From the NCBI GenBank assembly GCA_009809945.1, contig WTPW01000013.1:312610-376609 (forward strand): a DNA stretch of 64,000 nucleotides, in the 5' to 3' direction. Under the pieces are notes generated by a model that worked only from the letters and a program-made list of their open reading frames with translations, was not told the origin of the DNA and ran no database searches. The position numbers were made by a program, and so were the translations under genes. The DNA is from Gigaspora margarita. Its lineage: Eukaryota > Glomeromycota > Glomeromycetes > Diversisporales > Gigasporaceae. How positions within the stretch are numbered: position 1 is the first letter of the stretch; each line of letters opens with the position of its first letter. This document shows, piece after piece, positions 10,887-23,774 of the stretch.

Positions 10887-12446
10887 TCATCCGTACAATG
10901 GAAAATGGGTGGAATTAGTAAATCCATTAAATTGTACTATTTTAAGATTTGGATTATTTGATTTTAACTCGAAATCAATATAGTTTGATGTAATTCTCAA
11001 AGAAGTCAACGTGGAGTTTTTGCAAAGTACATTTTCTAATGCTTTTCCCCCTTCTGATCCAAGGTTATTATAACAAAGATTCAAATTTTTCAGCGTGACG
11101 TTCTTGAGAAGTGCGTCTGCTAATGCTTTTCCTCCTTCGAATCCAAGTGCATTCTCGCTAAGGTCCAAATAAATTAGCGTGGAGTTCTTGCAAAGAGCAT
11201 TTGCTAATGCTTTTCCCCCTAATCGAATATTATTAAATTTAAGATTCAAAGAAGACAACGTTGAGTTCTTGTAAAGTGCATCGGCTATTGCCTTTCCTCC
11301 TTCTGATCCAATATTATTATTATAAAGCTCCAAAGAAGTCAGCGCAGAGTTCTTGTAAAGTGCATATGCTAATGCTTTTCCTCCTTCTGATCCAAGTTCA
11401 TTCGAATTGAGATTCAAATCTTTCAGCGTGGTGTTCTTGCAAAGTGAATCTATTACTGCTTTTCCTCCTTTTGACCCAAGATTATTAAATTGAAGATTTA
11501 AATCTTTCAGCGTGGAGTTCTTGCAAAGCGCATTCGCTAATGCTTTTCCTCCTTTTGATCCAAGTTCATTATATCCAAGATTCAAGGAAGTTAGCGTGGA
11601 GTTCTCGTAAAGTGAATTTGCTAATGATTTTCCTCCTTCTGATCCAAGATTATTATGACTAAGATTTAAATTTTTCAACGTGAAGTTCTTACAAAGTGCA
11701 TCTGCTAATATTTTTACACCAGATTGCTCAACCTCGATGGATCCAAGTTTAATGCAGCTAAGATTCAAGGAAGTCAACGTGGTGTTCTTGCAAAGCACCT
11801 TTGATAACTCGATTATTCCTTCTGATCCATATCTATAATAAGAAAGATCCCATTTTGAAGCACTTTTTTGATCTTCAGCACTATGCGGGCAATTTTTGAG
11901 AATTTGTTCGTAAAATTCCAATGCTTTGAGAAATTTACCATGCCTACGATATTCAAATGCTTCATTTCTCAACCTTTTTTTAACTTGTTGACTGATTTCT
12001 AATAACCCAATTTCATCAGCTGCAACAAAAATGTCTAAAAGGTTAACTTCATTATTATTTGAAAATACTCCTGTATAAATATAACTACACATTTTATGGA
12101 AATAAAATGATATTCAATTTAACGTCATAGAAATTTTTTATTTATGTATGGAAAGCATTTATTAGTTTGCAGACTATTGAATTTAAATTTAGCTAAAAAT
12201 GTAAGCTTACTTTAAAAGAATTTCAAACACAGATGGCGAAATATTAGGTTTGTCGAAAATTATAATTCCATTTTCTCTCCTTGCCCATCGTGATGAAAAT
12301 GCAGCTTTAAAATAATCTGATCTTGCCGATAAAAGAATAGAATGAGCTTTAAATTCTTTATTATTTTGTTTTTCACCAACTTTAATTTTTACATCAAAAG
12401 GGTTTTCAAGTAATTTTGAATAATTTTGAAAAGGTTCAATATTCAT
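10887..12446 (-). CDS. BTB-LRR protein, two exons, 477 aa
   Basis: Exon 1 is 12446-12211 and exon 2 is 12084-10887. The 126-base intron has a GTAAGC donor and a TGTAG acceptor and joins in phase 2; together they give 478 codons including stop. Residues 1 to about 115 form a BTB/POZ domain (FDVKIKVG, KEFKAHSILLSARSDYFKAAF, then YIYTG after the intron). Residues 116-176 are a helical linker (KFLKALEFYEQIL). From about 177 there are nine ribonuclease-inhibitor-type LRRs of 28 residues (CKNSTLTSLNL..N.LGSEGGKALA.AL) and a C-terminal cap. BTB domains dimerise and often recruit Cullin-3; the LRRs would choose the partner. No signal peptide or membrane segment is seen, so it is probably cytosolic. 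Repeat 7 is one residue short. A longer paralogue lies at 32904-35268. Confidence 0.85.
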
Positions 12447-12892
12447 GTTTATGAATAAAAAAATAAAGTTGATTTTCTTTTAACGTTAGTCACGTAAGAC
12501 AAACAGTATAATCCGTGAATCTATCTATGGCGTACAAATCAATTTAATAATGTCGAATATATGATTGTTACACTAAATCATAATTCATTGGTCCTTAATG
12601 CAGTAGTGATACGTATCGATAAGCATTAGCAAATATTCGTTCATTCTAACTTTATTTGTAAATAAAAGGGTCTGGTCTTATAGTATATTAGAAATTAAGT
12701 TTTTTTTGTTTATGTTCAAATAATATATAAAATCTTAGAAAATGGTTGCTGATATGAAGAATTACCTGCAGATATTGATAAAGTATTGGAAATTGATCAG
12801 AAAAATAAGCTTGAACTAGATGACCACGAACATGCTTCCAACAATTAAATATTCATGAAACATACACACAGATTTGCAGTGCAGCAGTGCTT
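12447..12892. other. Upstream region of BTB-LRR gene, no other gene seen
   Basis: This is AT-rich and non-coding. It probably holds the promoter of the minus-strand BTB-LRR gene; no clear TATA box or factor site stands out from the AT background. Confidence 0.4.
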
Positions 12893-13079
12893 TGCAATTA
12901 CTGTAATCAACAAATTCCACGCATCACACTGGGAATCAGGAATCTAAAAAAATGCCAATATATGGTTAGCAAAAAATTACGTACGTATTCAATTAATTTT
13001 TTGACCAACCATATATTACCATTTTTATAGATTCCTGATTCCCAGTGTGATACGTGAAATTTGCTGATCACAATAATTT
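12893..13079. mobile_element. ~187-bp foldback MITE
   Basis: The left arm (AATTCCACGCATCACACTGG, GAATCAGGAATCTAAAAAAA, ATATATGGTTAG) is mirrored by the right arm up to GATCACAATAATTTG. The stem is about 85 bases per arm with few mismatches. Confidence 0.75.
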
Positions 13080-13319
13080 GAAACGCACCGTAAACCAATT
13101 ATTAAACATCGTCCAAATAATTTATTCGTAATTAAAATTCTTGGAGTAACATGTATATATATATTTGAAGCTTTTCTTATAGAGATTGGAAATTAAACCG
13201 AACAATGTGCCTCACTTTGTATCCATTAGCTAATTTATTATTTTACTTCGACTTTTTTATGCAAAAGCATAGCGGGCTTTATGATGATTGGTTGATTTTG
13301 AAGATCATCATATTACATT

Positions 13320-13490
13320 GCTTTTCATACACCAGACCGGAAATCAGAATTCTAGAAAAAATGAAAATCTGCGATTGTTTTGGAATAATTGTAAGCCAAT
13401 CATGTATTGGCATTTTTTTCTAGATTTCTAATTCCGTGCACGGAATTTGCTGAACACAGAAATTTGAAAAGCACAGTAAAGACTTATTAA
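13320..13490. mobile_element. Diverged copy of the same foldback family
   Basis: It shares GAAATCAGAATTCTAGAAAAAA with the arm of the element at 12893-13079, and the flank ATTTGCTGAACACA..AATTTGAAA..GCAC.GTAAA. The palindrome is still visible (TCTAGAAAAAATG / CATTTTTTTCTAGA) but eroded. Confidence 0.55.
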
Positions 13491-15355
13491 AGTAACGATT
13501 TGCTGTCACAAGAATGGATCTTAAGACAAAAAAAAAAATCGAAAGTTCAAACTTTGCTTTATATACTGACAAAATAATTCGGTAAACCACGAGTAATTCA
13601 GAAGTTAAATGAGATGTATGTTTGGGCATTTCATTTTGGCAAAAAAGCATAAATATAAAATTCGCAATCTATTAAACTTGATAAATGACAGTATTTTCCA
13701 AAAATGTTTATACCACTAATCTATTTTATTTATAATTTATTTATTGTCCTAAAGGCGGATATGTACTGCCAATAAAATAGGATATTAATACGAAGCAATG
13801 AAACATGAGCTTGTGAACTTTATAAAAGATAAAACATAATACCATGTCAAAGATTAAAGTCAAACCTTTCAAATGTAAACAATAGAGACCAGACTTTTAG
13901 CAACAGACATTAGAGAATAATTGAAAAAATGTATTTCTGAAGGTCAGGAATATGTTTGGCCAGAAATTGAGAATCATTTAGAGAATTCAAGAGAGTGCTC
14001 TTAGGTCCAACTGTATTTAGAATTAAGGTTGTGGTTAACTGATATTATGTACAATTAGAGGAACATTGTATAAGTACATCTTAAGTTTAAAATTTTCTAA
14101 AATAGAATATATTATTTACATTATTTTTTTTAATGATAAATGTCAGTTGTATAAGCACTATTTATATGCCAAATAGACTCAATTGATTTATTTATTATAA
14201 AGAAAAAGAAAATAATTCAGTTACTGGATGTTTTCATTCAATAACAGTGCACCTTGCTTTGAATTGAATGTGCTCGCAACCTGAGCCCATTTGTGGCCCA
14301 GGTTAGTACATTAAATTCAAAGCCAGATACTTTTAATTGTCATGTGAAAATGATTACCCTGTGATCCTTCAGAACTTTTGCCTACCAAATAAAATTGTAA
14401 TTGGTTGCTATGCATCCATTAGCTATATAATATAATTAATATTGTGAAAAATTAATTTTCAAAGGGGTTAAAACCTCATTATTCTTGTAGACAAAATTAT
14501 ATTGTTTATTCTTTTGAATAACAATAAAATAATTACATATAACAAATAAATGTCTTGGTTGAAGCTCAAAATAGCTGAAACTGAAAATTAGACCTCAATT
14601 TAAAAATATAAGTTCTACCAAAATAACATTTACACTTTTATTACAAAACTAATTCTAAACCCTAACCTAATTGTTAAAAAAAAAGATAAGAAAATACACC
14701 CCAAAAATTTTTGAAAATTTCATATTAAAATAATTAAAATTTCTAGCTTCAGGCATTTCCAGCATCAGCTGTGACAATAAATAAATATATTTGTATTACT
14801 TTTCATCAATTAAAAACTTACTTCATATATAATTAATTATTTAAAGTCAAGGTTACTTTACAGAACATTAATTTATATACTGTACTGACAATTTTTTTTT
14901 ATAAATTGTACTAACTTTAAAGCTAACTTAACTCTAATAACAATGACTAGAATTAATTTGCTTGCAAAATTGGCTTTTGGTGAAATAACTTTTTATAAAA
15001 GAACTTGCCCATGAATTAATCAATTGCAAAATAATCTTGTCTAAAATTAATTCTTTATGAATTAAGTTTTTTGCAAAGAAATTATTGAAATCAAATGAAC
15101 CTGATGCTATTAAATAAATAATAAATAAAAAATTCAATAAAATCAAATTAATTATCTAAATAAAAATGAAATAAATGCAATTTGAACTTAAAGCAATTTG
15201 TTAATAATAACAAAAAATAGTTTATATATTCTGTTTTGTATTATTTTTGAATTTATATTAATTCTGAATTGTTATTTTAGAATTAGTATCTATCTAAGAG
15301 TAGGGTGAATATAGATCATTTTTAATAGTAAAAAAAATTTGTATATATGAAGGGA
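13491..15355. other. Intergenic, no gene seen
   Basis: The open frames here are short and AT-driven. The one clear structure is an imperfect hairpin at 14254-14325 (GCTTTGAATTGAATGTGCTC mirrored by GTACATTAAATTCAAAGC) with an inner stem CAACCTGAGCCC/GGCCCAGGTT. Confidence 0.5.
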
Positions 15356-16017
15356 TTTATCTCTTAAACAGTATTCCAGGCAAATTTGCCTGAAAAATTA
15401 AAAAGTATTTATAATTTTTTAGATAAAACAAAAATTTATTAAGAATATGGGATATACTTTCTTTATAAAATACTTTTTTTAAAACATATTTTATAAACAT
15501 TCTTAGAAAAATTTTTTAAAATTATTAGAAAACTTTCATACAATAAAACTTTAAAGTTTTTATTTAAAAATTTTTACTATAGAATTTTTCTTTAGCTTTT
15601 CTTAAATTTTATATGTTCCCGTCTATAAAATAAATTTTCACTTCTAATACAAGTCTTTATTTTTACAAGTAAATCACAAAAGTTGCAATAATAAAAGTTG
15701 TAATCCTTTTTATAAACTACAATATGTATTAAAAACAGAGAGCTAGAGCTAATATTTATAGAGTTCGCCAAGAATTAGTAATAATTTTTTTTGGTTAAAT
15801 TTTTTTTTAAAATTGTCTATTTTTAGCTTATAAGCAACTTATACTTTTTTTCTTATAATATAAAATTAAATTTTACTAAAATATAATCCTTATTTTACAA
15901 TATTATTAAATAGAATTTTATTTTAATATTTTAATTTTTAAAAAAAGTAGATCATAAGTATATTTATAGTATTTTCTAGGCAAATTTGCCTGGAACAGCC
16001 TACAGATTAAGGGATAA
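15356..16017. mobile_element. ~660-bp TIR element carrying a 16-bp palindrome at each end
   Basis: The left end TTTATCTCTTAAACAGTATTCC and the reverse complement of the right end (TTTATCCCTTAATCTG..) match imperfectly. About 20 bases inside each end is CAGGCAAATTTGCCTG, perfect at 15377-15392 and with one changed base at the right copy near 15977-15992. The interior is AT-rich and non-coding. Confidence 0.55.
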
Positions 16018-16062
16018 AAAGTAAAGCTTCAAATTTTTTGCAATTTATCTAAAAATTCAAAA

Positions 16063-16260
16063 ATGGTTTACTACAAAGATACTAAAAAGGTTGGTAAAAT
16101 GTTTGCTCACTTGACTACAGGTGGTTCTAATCCCACAAAGGCTGGTTCTTCAACACCTGCTGCTTCAAAACAAAAAAAGGCAAAAAAAGCTAAAAAAGCT
16201 AAGAAGGATAAACCAGATAAAAGAAAGGCAAAAGAAATTGTAGAAGATCTTCTTCATTAA
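16063..16260 (+). CDS. Small lysine-rich hypothetical protein, possibly frameshifted
   Basis: 65 codons from an ATG in good context (AAAAATGG). The C-terminal half is almost all Lys and Ala (KKAKKAKKAKKDK), with no recognised domain. Just before the stop the +1 frame opens and continues to a TGA at 16353-16355 with ordinary-looking residues (LIVLSDRESLMSNVPIAPIT). One indel could therefore have shortened a protein of about 95 residues. It lies between a TIR element and the LINE and could belong to neither. I do not recognise it. Confidence 0.2.
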   Translation: MVYYKDTKKVGKMFAHLTTGGSNPTKAGSSTPAASKQKKAKKAKKAKKDKPDKRKAKEIVEDLLH

Positions 16261-16887
16261 TTGTGCTTTCTGACAGAGAATCTCTTATGTCAAATGTTCC
16301 TATAGCTCCTATAACAGTTTCTTATAGATCTGCTTTTGGTTCTGGATGTAATTGAAAAATCTTAATGCATTTTACAAATTTACAGTTTTCAAAATTGAAT
16401 AATAATGGATCAAAACAACAACTCTTTCTGCTGATCCTTAATTCCAAATTCGGTTACAAGAAAAAACTGGAAATTTTTAACTAGTGCCAATAGGGAACAG
16501 TAAAGAATACATAAAAGAAAACAGGCTCTGTATTAGGAAACGACACTGCAACAGCATAGACTATATGGAAAAACAACAACTAGTATCACTTGCATAGAAA
16601 AACATTTTCACTTAAACTTTTCCATTTTTTAGTTTTACAAAAAAGTGGGCATTTGGCATTCATCTGGTATTGCAGATCACACGTAACAAAAACAAATACA
16701 CATGAACAAAATCAAATAAACACAGCCATATCGGGTATCAAATAAACAAACACGTCAAGTAGAAAACAACAAATACGCAAGCCACACTAACAGATTAGGA
16801 AATCTATTTTTAGAAAATAGCTACAACACAATATACAGAAACTAGTACTACACGATAATCAATCAACTTCTACAGATATAAAATAGG

Positions 16888-17969
16888 AAACTAAATTTTC
16901 CAGATACCAAAATATTTTTAAGTCTTCCGAAAAAGAGCGCAGGGAAATTTTACGAGAACATAGGGTCAATGCATTAAGGAAAGACAAGGAAATTGCAGCA
17001 ATAGTTGGAGCTGAACCAGAATTTATATGTATGTGCCAGGGTATCTTCAAACTATACAACTACGTGTATTATCTAAAGACAAAAGAGGTGAAGAAGCAAG
17101 AAGAAAAACAGGGCACAACTAATGAGAAGGAAGTAATAAAAAATCTTCTGCTAGAGCAAGAATGCAGCTCTATCGACTATGGCCTAACTGAAATTAAAGA
17201 TAAAGAAAGGAAAATGATTATACAAGAAAGTAATGTTAAAAGTAGCAGTCAAGGGATATCAAGTAAAAGAGTCCCAGAGGAAGAAGCAGTACTAGAAAGT
17301 ATCAACAAAGATGATAAGAAGGAATTAACAACCACTAACACACAAGAAATAGACACAAGAATTGATACTCCAGAACTGAGGGAAAAAACCAAAATAGCAT
17401 ACACATACACCATGTGGGACATCCCAGAAAATACAAAGTCAGCAAGAGTAAGAAGAAGCCTACAATTTTATGGAAGGTCATACTTCATAGAATGGTGTGA
17501 ACAAAATAGAAAGAAGGCAGTATTATTTAATATTGTCTTTTGGAACAAGCAACGGAAGACTGCTTTCAAAAAAGCATGGGCAATTCACTTCGAGGAGGGT
17601 CGAATGTGCAAAATTTCAGAAGGCTCATTTGCAAAAGAAGTGCTCGAAAATAGAGCAGAATTCAAAGTGGTCATTAGAAATCTTCCAAGAACAGCAATAG
17701 AAACTACGCTAATGCGTCAACTTAGAGGAATTAATGCAAAAGCTGTATACATATCATATAACAGCAATTATAATCAAAGAACATCAGCATCAGTGTTCTT
17801 TGAGTCTAATAATGACTTACAAGAGGCTCTGAAGAAGAAAGTATACTATTACAATACTAGGTTATACTGGTCTACAAGCCATGGTAGCTGCATGTACATA
17901 GAGCCTCAAGATAAAGATAATGATACAAAAGATGCATCAATGAGCCTTAATAGAACCGAATGGGCATGA
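16888..17969 (+). pseudogene. LINE ORF1 protein with RRM-like domain
   Basis: From the ATG at 17031 the frame gives 312 residues, but it stays open upstream to a TAG at about 16885-16887, so the original start lies further left and is lost. The N-terminal half is charged and low-complexity (KKQEEKQGTTNEKE). The second half has an RRM-like fold: FKVVIRNLPRTAIETTLMRQ resembles RNP2 and helix 1, and RTSASVFFES resembles RNP1. No zinc knuckle is seen. Such ORF1 proteins bind the element RNA in a ribonucleoprotein particle. Confidence 0.6.
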
Positions 17970-18380
17970 AGGCCCAAAAAAAACAGAAATAAAAATGGTG
18001 AAGAGTTAGAAAGGAGGGTTCAGTGGAAAGACTCACAACAGAAAAGGGTCCTTAGACCGATTAGGACTGAAAACAAACAGAAACCATAATGGCAAGCATG
18101 TCCGCAAAGGTACTAGACAAAGGAAAAGGAGCAAGTTTCAAGTCCCAGAGGGAAATACCTCAAAAGGAAGAGAACAGGAATCAGAGTACACAAGACATGC
18201 TTGTGCAAATTCTTGATAGGTTAGCAAGATTAGAGTCACGACAAATTGAAACCCCCAATAGTGTGACAGGCGGGGGAATAGCTCACCACTCCTAATTTTC
18301 ACACCAGTTGAACTACAGAACATACCAGGGAGCCCACAGATCGTGATATTAATAGACTGCCCCTAGACATATACAATAAA

Positions 18381-19655
18381 ATGGGCAAAACAAGAAAAGA
18401 AAAAGGAACTAAGTACGAACAATTCAATATTCTAAACATTGGCTTTCACAATATTAATGGAATTAAGAGCAACAAAAATAAGTTAAAAGCGGTAATAGAT
18501 TTTGCAGAAAGTAAGGACATAGATATTTTAGAGTTAGGTGAAACAAATATAAATAGTAGAGAAGGAACTTATTTGCTAGATAATCAATGCGTATACAAGG
18601 GATCCTGGACAAATGCAGAAGACAATAAAACGAAAGGTTTGGGATTGGGAATTCTAATTAAGAAACAGTGGGAAAGACATATTACCCACTTAGACAAGGA
18701 CAGTCCATACTATGCTTGTCTAATACTAGACTTTAAAAGACTATCAATCATGGTTATTTACCTATATGTTGCTCCAAATAACAAGATAGTTCAAGAGAAA
18801 ATTCTAAGGCAACTTAGAAAAAGTACAGAGAAGCGGTCGAAAAAGGCGCAAAGATTTGTTGTATTAGGTGACCTAAATTTTGATAGAGGAGCAGTATCTG
18901 AGGGCAGTGCATCAAATTGTAGCAGAACAAAATGTAACAAAACACAGATTACCAACCCTAACCAAAATCTAAGAAAGAAAATTGTAGCCCTCTTGAAAGA
19001 AAAGAACTTCCATAACACACAAGAAGAAAGTCAAGCATCAACATGGTCAAATGGTAATGCAAACACAAGAATCGACTACATCTGGGTCTCAAATATGTGG
19101 AAGAGCAATATAGTTTACAGCAAAGTCGATGAGATAATATATTGCACAATGAGTAATCACAAATTAATTAGAGCTAGTATAGTTACAGGAATCAACTTGA
19201 GATCCAGGGAGGCTGCCAAAGTCAAATGGCGGAACAAAAAAAGAGTAAACAATGAAGTAGAAAAAGCATCAAAGGAGGAATGGGAACAATATAGTAGTGC
19301 ACTAGACAAGAAGTTGCTACGGAAATGGAAGAAAAGTAAATCCAATACTCTAGATGATGAATGGGATATTATAGAGGAATGTATTAGATCAGCAGCAAAC
19401 AATAGTCTACCGAAGAAACAAAAGACACCAGAGATTAAAAAGATTAGTAGTGAGGCTGTGGAGAAAAAAAAGCTCAGACTTGCGATAAAAAAGATCAACT
19501 GCAGTTACAGGAAAGTGAAAAAGGGCTATATAACAGAAAGAGATAAAAAAAAAGTACAGGAGCTTTTGGCGCAATTAAAAGAAACAGCAGGGCTAGATCT
19601 TGAGGAAACAGCCATAAATGAGGAGCCAATAGACCCGGAGAATCTAAAAAAATGA
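18381..19655 (+). pseudogene. LINE endonuclease (APE-like), catalytic Asp replaced
   Basis: The 424-codon frame starts with an EEP-family endonuclease: N24 in GFHNINGIK, E54 in LELGETNI, Y127 in YLYVAP, D164 and N166 in VLGDLNFD, and NTRIDYIWVS. The terminal Ser-Asp-His triad is Ser-Asn-His (N259, codon AAT at 19155-19157), a G-to-A change that should abolish nicking. After residue 265 a basic linker leads towards the RT. The frame is interrupted by TGA at 19653-19655 and again at 19680-19682, after which it reads on in phase into the RT region. It was therefore originally one ORF2 polyprotein. Confidence 0.75.
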
Positions 19656-19766
19656 GCCAAACTGCTACACAAGGAGTGGTGACTCAAGATAAAGAAAACA
19701 GAAGAAGAAGAGATAAGAGTACAGATAGAAGCCAGGTTTGATGCCATAGTAACAAATCAAAGAAAA

Positions 19767-21430
19767 ATGATAAGCAGCCTGTTAGAGAAGCCACACCAAC
19801 AAATAAAAATAGATAGAGTAGTTAAAGGGTCAGAAGAAGAAATCAATCTAATATACGAGCCAGAAGAAGTCCTGCAGGAGGTAAAAGCCCACTTTGAAAA
19901 TCAGTTCCAGAAGCGTAAAACACTCCCACAAGAGGCCTTGTCTACTCAATGGAAAAGACAATATAGCCCGAGGCAGGATGTTGAAGAAGCATGGTTCAGA
20001 AATATGGCAAAAACAGTAGAGGAGGGTGAATGGCTAAAGGCCTTGGAATTAGTAAAGCACAAATCAGCCCCAGGTGTCTCAGGGATTGTGTACCCACTAA
20101 TCAAAAATGTAGGAAAGGCAGCAAAGCGACTTTTTATGAACTTTGCTTCAAAATACATAAAAGAGGCACAATACCAAAGAAATGGAAGCTAGGAGTCCTG
20201 TACCCAATACCGAAAACCGAGGACCGGTGTTACAACTTAAACAATGTAAGACCAATACTACTATTAGAGGCATTTCGGAAAACAGTAGTAAGTTAGTATC
20301 GAACAGACTAGTTGAGGTTATTAAAGGGAAAAACATTTTGAAGGGCAGAAACTTCGCTGGTCTTCCGGAAGAAGGTACAGCTGCCCTATTCATCATATTA
20401 ACTGCTTGTTAAAAGATGCAAAGAAGAGAAAACAGGAGATCTGGGTACTGTTTCAAGATATGAAGAAGGCGTTTGATTCAGTGGGAATAAATATGCTAGA
20501 ATTAGCGATGCAGAGAATAAAGATTCCTGAGATCACAATCAACTTTATCCTCAATTTGTTCAGAAATCGAGAGATGGAAGTTCTTACAAGTTTTGGTACA
20601 ACAGATAAACTAGTAGCAGGTGATGGTATTGATCAGGGGGAAGTAATCTCCCCCCTGATCTGGAGGATATTTTACGACCTGCTCCTGGTCGAAATTCAGA
20701 ATCAACAAGGAGTCGGATACAACCTAGCAGTGGAGTGGCCAGTAGATTTGGGTACCAATAAGTATAGCACTCAAAGTATACGGTTTCGATTATAGCATAT
20801 GCTGATGACACGACCTTTATAGCACAAAGTAAAGAAGAACTAGTGAAAACTCTAGAAATCGCAACAGAATTTTACAATTTAAATGATATCGAAATTAACA
20901 GTAAAAAATCAGAATTGCTGGTGGTCGGAACAAGAAGTAAAGAGTGAAGATTCATTGAATACGGAACAAATAGCAAGGAAAAAATAATGGAAAAAAAAAG
21001 AAGTGAATCAACTCGATTTCTGGGTATTTGAATATCGAGTAGCTCTAACCACCGCCATACTATTGATCTAGTCAAGAAAGAGGTCAATACAGTCATTAAA
21101 GCAATTAGCAAAAAGTGTGCATACCTGGCACAATTAGTCTATATTAACAACTGCGTACTTATTCCCGACTTGAGTATAGATTACAGCACTGTATCCTTAA
21201 AAAGGAGCAGTATGATAGATTACAGAGTCCAGTTCTGATAGTAATTAAGAACAAGTCAGATATGGCATCGACAGCAGCAAACTTGATCTTTGCGCATAGA
21301 AATTTAGTAGGCCTATGAACACTTTGGCAAAATCAAATGGCACACCATATCACAGAACTGAGGAAGTGACTAAATAGCAAAGGGGACGTAGGCAGACAAC
21401 ATGGCTACGAATCAAACAAGCACAGCTGGA
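19767..21430 (+). pseudogene. LINE reverse transcriptase, multiple frameshifts
   Basis: RT motifs appear in order but in changing frames: KHKSAPGVSGIVYP (frame of 19767), IPKKWKLGVLYPIPK and NNVRPILLLEAFRK (frame of 20030), RLVEVIKGKNILKGRNFAGL (frame of 20182), VLFQDMKKAFDSVG and GIDQGEVISPLIWR (frame of 20406), then AYADDTTFIAQS at about 20795-20830 in another frame. At least four indels are needed, with further stops downstream. An inverted repeat GGGGGAAGTAATC/TCTCCCCCC-like stretch at 20636-20656 lies inside. Confidence 0.75.
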
Positions 21431-22800
21431 CTACAAGAGTAGAACGTGCATTACTACTCTAGAGCTACAAAGATTAGAGACTATCAAGCTCAAACACAAT
21501 TTGGCGTACAAAATTCTAACCGAAGCAAGAAGAATGAACTTGAGCATGCGTTCAGAAGAAATGGAGAAGAACTTACAGTTAGCAGAAAAAAGTACAGTAA
21601 TTGCGGGCCTATTAAACCAGAAAGATCTAAACAGCTTTTGCCAAAAAAAAAAACTAGGTTTGTTCTTCTTAGAGCAGCTAATTGACCAATCGGGAAGTAT
21701 GCTAAGCACATGGAAGCAAATTAGAAAGAGCAAAAAACAAAATGCTGCAGGAAGAAAACCAACATGGTTCACAAAAATAGAAGAACTAGTACTGGTAGAT
21801 GCCGATAGCAGACGAGTTAAATCACCCTTCAGAACAATAGAGCCTAACACACTCAGCCCAATAATCATACCCTCTGAGATAAGTGAAGACGGGAGGGTAA
21901 AGGACTGGGTCCTTGAAATACAGCAAAAGGGCACGAAATAGGAAGAGTAGTTCAAAAAGGGTATAAGAAGCATTTGTTAATCGAGCACTGGCAAGCTGTA
22001 GAAAGGGAATACGATAGTAGTCTAACTATGAATAAGTGTAAGGGATGTGATCTCAATCAGGTAGAAAAAGTAGAGCACGATAACGCCTGCTTGGTCAAAA
22101 AAAGCAGGAGAAATACAAACATTGCATTCGACACAAAACTGGTTGAGACTGATCATTCGAGTGACCATGATTGTCACTTTGTTACCCCGCTGAGTTACTT
22201 AGCAAAAGTCGCAATAAACAAGAGAAGAAAGATAGGTACTGCAAATGAAGAAGCAAATAAACAACAATTCAAGAGTATTACAGTTCATACTATAGAAAAC
22301 GAACTTATAGAAAGCTCCCTTGAAAACTCAGAAGTCACACAAGAACTTTGTATAATAGGACAAGAACTGGCATCACAGAAATCAATTTGCTTTTATACCG
22401 ACGGTTCTTTGCTTAACGGTAAAGAAGACCCAGAGAAGAGAAGGATGGGCCTAGGTTGGGTGGCTATAAAAAGTGAAAAAGAAAAGGCACCCAGGCAGAA
22501 GCTTGCAGAATTTAAAGGTGCAATTTGAGATTGGCTCTCATCCACTAGAGCAGAACTCGCAGCCATATGTTCTGCCTTGCTGGTCGTGCCTATGAAAGCA
22601 GCAGTAACAATATGTACGGACAGTGCAGCAGCAATTTAGGCAATTTGAGCAGGCAAGACAAAAGGGAGAAATAGTGAAATTTTAAAAAAGAAAAATTTAT
22701 GCTTGCTAGAACACATCAACCGTCTGGTACAAATAAAGGAGCTCAAGCTAAGACTTAGAAAGTAAAAGGACATAGCAGAATTAGGAAAAATGAAAAAGCT
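21431..22800 (+). pseudogene. LINE connector and RNase H domain
   Basis: A charged connector (21501-21941) is followed by RNase H. ICFYTDGSLLNG gives the first catalytic Asp, STRAELAAICSAL the Glu, and ICTDSAAA the second Asp. The frame holds TGA after GAI at 22526-22528, then TAG and TGA within the next 130 bases. The C-terminal part, KADELAKK-like, ends near 22820 in a shifted frame. An RNase H of its own places the element outside L1 proper. Confidence 0.65.
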
Positions 22801-22823
22801 GACGAATTAGCCAAAAAGGTGCC

Positions 22824-23774
22824 TTGAGTGATAGAATCCTTGTACCCAAATGGCTGTGGAACAAGGGTGCATGCACTGAACTGAAATGGAAAAATATCAG
22901 AGTTGATGACGGAACAAGGAGCTTCATTACGCAACTGACTGAAGTTTGCATAGATGTGGAATGGTTACGTTTGAAAAGCATCACAAAATGGATTAATACA
23001 GAGGAGGAAAAGGACACAGTAATATGGAAGGAAGTATGGAGAAATATTGAAGATGTTAAGGGTCAGAAATGTAGAAGTAGTGTAGAAAACAGGGATTGGA
23101 TTTTTAGGGTTAAATGTTTAAATAATTTGTTACCAACAATGCAGGTACTTAATAGAAGGAAGGGTAGTATATATAGCGAGGACACATGCGTTATTTGTCG
23201 GAGGGAACCAGAAACTATGAACCACCTAGCTGAATGCTCTGTGCTAAAGCCGCTTTGGAATATCCTTGAGAAGGAAATAAGCGAACTCATCAAGAAACTG
23301 GTTAAGATCGAAAACACGACACAGCAACTGAACTTGGCAACCATAAAGGATAAGGTATTCAGAGTACAGCAAGAAGAAAAGTTTGTTGTAAGAAAAGAAC
23401 TAATGCGAGGTCTAGTAACAAGATCGGTTGTGATAGCAATAGAACTCATAACCAGTCGTACAGGCAAAATATCCAGATATATACAGGCTGTAGTCAAACG
23501 TTTTAAGAAACAGTTTCATAAACACATATGGAGTTTCTGCTGTGAATTGGTAGTGGAATGGGAAATAGCCAAAGGTATATTGAAAGAGGATAAAAGAAGT
23601 AAAAGAAGAAAACGTGAGAAGCCAAAAGAAAATAACATGTTAGGAAAGGAGAACAAAAGACCTCGTAGGAACTTAGAGACTGAAAATAGTCAAGACCAAA
23701 AATTCAAGAAGGCAAGTGAAAAAAAAGACGCCACAGAAATAAAGGAGAGTATAGTTGAAAATTGGATAGTATGA
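22824..23774 (+). pseudogene. LINE ORF2 C-terminal zinc domain
   Basis: A 316-codon open frame without stops contains ENRDWIFRVKCLNNLLPT and then CVICRREPETMNHLAEC, a CX2CX7HX3C zinc motif of the kind found at the C-terminus of RNase H-type LINEs. The last 60 residues are very basic (KRSKRRKREKPK). The 300 bases after it are 3' untranslated sequence leading into the A tail. Confidence 0.65.
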
